A stretch of DNA of 64,000 nt from Paenibacillus amylolyticus (GTDB lineage: Bacteria; Bacillota; Bacilli; Paenibacillales; Paenibacillaceae). Each line of letters begins with the position of its first letter. Within the stretch, counting starts at the first letter, position 1. The stretch is from contig NZ_CP121451.1 of assembly GCF_029689945.1 (NCBI RefSeq), positions 1,860,001 to 1,924,000 of the forward strand, read 5' to 3'. The translations under genes and the position numbers were made by a program. The notes under the pieces were generated by a model, which was given only the letters and a program-made list of their open reading frames with translations, was not told the origin of the DNA and searched no databases. Shown here piece after piece: positions 62,844 to 64,000 of the stretch.

Positions 62844-64000
62844 ATGAGCGTGTTGGGTAAAAAGGGAATAGCCATACTGATGGCTGCTGTACTCTCAATT
62901 AGTGTAGCGGCAACGGCCGGCGCGGCTGAATCCAAAACGGCAATGCAAGCGAAAGTGGTAGACGGTCAAGTCTATGTGAACACCAAGGATCTGCTCAAGG
63001 CAGTTGGTGGAAGTGGCCAGTATGATGCCAAATCCGGAACGTACACGTACAAGGGAAGTGAAGCCATTCCCAAAGTGATCGTAAAGGTATCCCCTTCGGT
63101 TGTTGGCATTATTGGGAAATCTACCGAAGTGCAGGAAGGTGCATCATCAGACAACCGTTATAATCTTGCACATGGTACAGGTGTTATTATCCGGTCCAAC
63201 GGATGGATCGTAACGAATGCCCATGTGGTCGATGGATTAACGAATCCGGTGGTCGTAACGACGGATGGAACTACATACAAAATTACGAAAACATACAGTG
63301 ATGCACTCAGTGATCTGGCGCTAATCAAAATCAATGCCAAATCGCTCCAACCGGCGAGCTTCGCCAAAGCTTCACAAACCTCTGTTGGAGAAACGGTGAT
63401 TGCCTTAGGTACGCCGATTTCCTTTTCTTTGCGCAACTCGGCAACGGTAGGGGTCATTAGCGGCTTGAACCGTGGTGTTGAGGCGACCTATCGGTTAATT
63501 CAGACCGACACGGCCATTAACCCGGGAAATAGCGGAGGACCGCTGATCAACCTGAAGGGTGAAGTAGTGGGTATCAATTCAATGAAATTTTCTGCGGTTG
63601 GCGTAGAGAGTTTGGGATTTTCGATTCCGGTGGATACCGTTCAATATATCATCGATCAATTTTTTAAATATGGCAAAATCAAACGTGCAAGTCTGGGGTT
63701 ACAGCTGGAAGAAAGCTGGTCTGCGATTGTAGGCCTGCCTACAGATGATCCATTAACAATTACAGGCGTACTGTCTCCTGAAGCGAAGAAAGCCAAAATC
63801 AAAGAGGGCGACTTCATTTATAGTGTGGCAGGTACACGAGTCTCTTCGGTAGTAGATATCAATGAGCTGCTCAAAACATATCTGCCTGGACAAAAGGTAA
63901 AGCTGTTGATGCAAACGGATGGTGATATCGTCACCCGCACGTTGGTGCTTGCTGATCGCGCAGACATCGTAGACGAGGAAGATGAAGCATTCCTTGCAGA
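62844..64000 (+). CDS. HtrA/DegP-type secreted serine protease (partial, 3' end outside window)
   Basis: 385 residues visible from ATG 62844 (AGGTGAG upstream), open to the window end. Signal peptide (KKGIAILMAAVLSISVAATAGAA), a short stalk-type domain as in copper amine oxidase-like N-termini (VDGQVYVNTKDLLKAVGGSG), then a trypsin-like domain with His in VTNAHVVDG, Asp in SDLALIKI and Ser in NPGNSGGPLIN, and a PDZ domain (ITGVLSPEAKKAKIKEGDFIY). Probably an envelope quality-control protease. The stalk domain in front of the protease is unusual for HtrA of B. subtilis. Confidence 0.9.
   Translation, partial: MSVLGKKGIAILMAAVLSISVAATAGAAESKTAMQAKVVDGQVYVNTKDLLKAVGGSGQYDAKSGTYTYKGSEAIPKVIVKVSPSVVGIIGKSTEVQEGASSDNRYNLAHGTGVIIRSNGWIVTNAHVVDGLTNPVVVTTDGTTYKITKTYSDALSDLALIKINAKSLQPASFAKASQTSVGETVIALGTPISFSLRNSATVGVISGLNRGVEATYRLIQTDTAINPGNSGGPLINLKGEVVGINSMKFSAVGVESLGFSIPVDTVQYIIDQFFKYGKIKRASLGLQLEESWSAIVGLPTDDPLTITGVLSPEAKKAKIKEGDFIYSVAGTRVSSVVDINELLKTYLPGQKVKLLMQTDGDIVTRTLVLADRADIVDEEDEAFLA

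Overview
The window looks like a chromosomal segment of a motile, Gram-positive Paenibacillus-type bacterium (order Bacillales). The evidence is the gene order, which matches the Bacillus subtilis series comFC-yvyF-flgM-flgN-flgK-flgL-yviE-fliW-csrA-hag, then flaG-fliD-fliS-fliT, csp, hpf, secA, prfB, a YitT protein, ftsEX, ctpB, minJ and uvrBA. SigD-type promoters and Bacillus-type LexA boxes are also present. The species cannot be fixed from sequence alone.

Layout. 1-2030: a short accessory segment (small membrane protein, stand-alone LexA-like DNA-binding protein under an SOS box, YolD-like protein, XRE regulator, small unknown protein) that ends inside comFC, of which only the 3' part remains. 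2969-7476: a giant secreted protein with 16 fibronectin type III modules. 7627-17606: late flagellar genes, including the FliW-CsrA-flagellin control circuit. 18004-24887: cold-shock protein, ribosome hibernation factor, secA, prfB (programmed +1 frameshift) and a YitT membrane protein. 25204-26652: cardiolipin synthase on the minus strand. 26982-36181: complete ornithine/arginine pathway argC-J-B-D-F-G-H. 36377-42761: esterase, yhbD plus two bactofilins, an MFS exporter, and a VanW/G5 protein. 43015-49071: ftsE-ftsX-M23 peptidase-ctpB-minJ, a cell division and wall remodelling block. 49160-54606: two-component system facing an ABC exporter (Lnr-like layout). 54767-56390: motAB on the minus strand. 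56560-61969: uvrB-uvrA. 62302-64000: DUF2759 protein and a truncated HtrA-type protease.

Two points govern the reading. First, 17 otherwise well conserved genes carry 20 single-base indels, 17 of them deletions, nearly all in short homopolymers. In every case one base restores the family-typical protein, so these look like sequencing or assembly errors rather than gene decay. I annotate such genes as one CDS spanning the indel. The prfB frameshift is different and genuine. Second, the most interesting unexplained signal is a family of about 140-190 bp intergenic elements, three copies in the same orientation (25009, 29525, 30643), two inside the arg cluster. They fold into the same stem architecture with compensatory base changes. 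Other notable points are the interrupted comFC, the SOS operon built around a protease-less LexA domain, an apparent AUU start for fliW, and a CsrA-type GGA hairpin in the flagellin leader.
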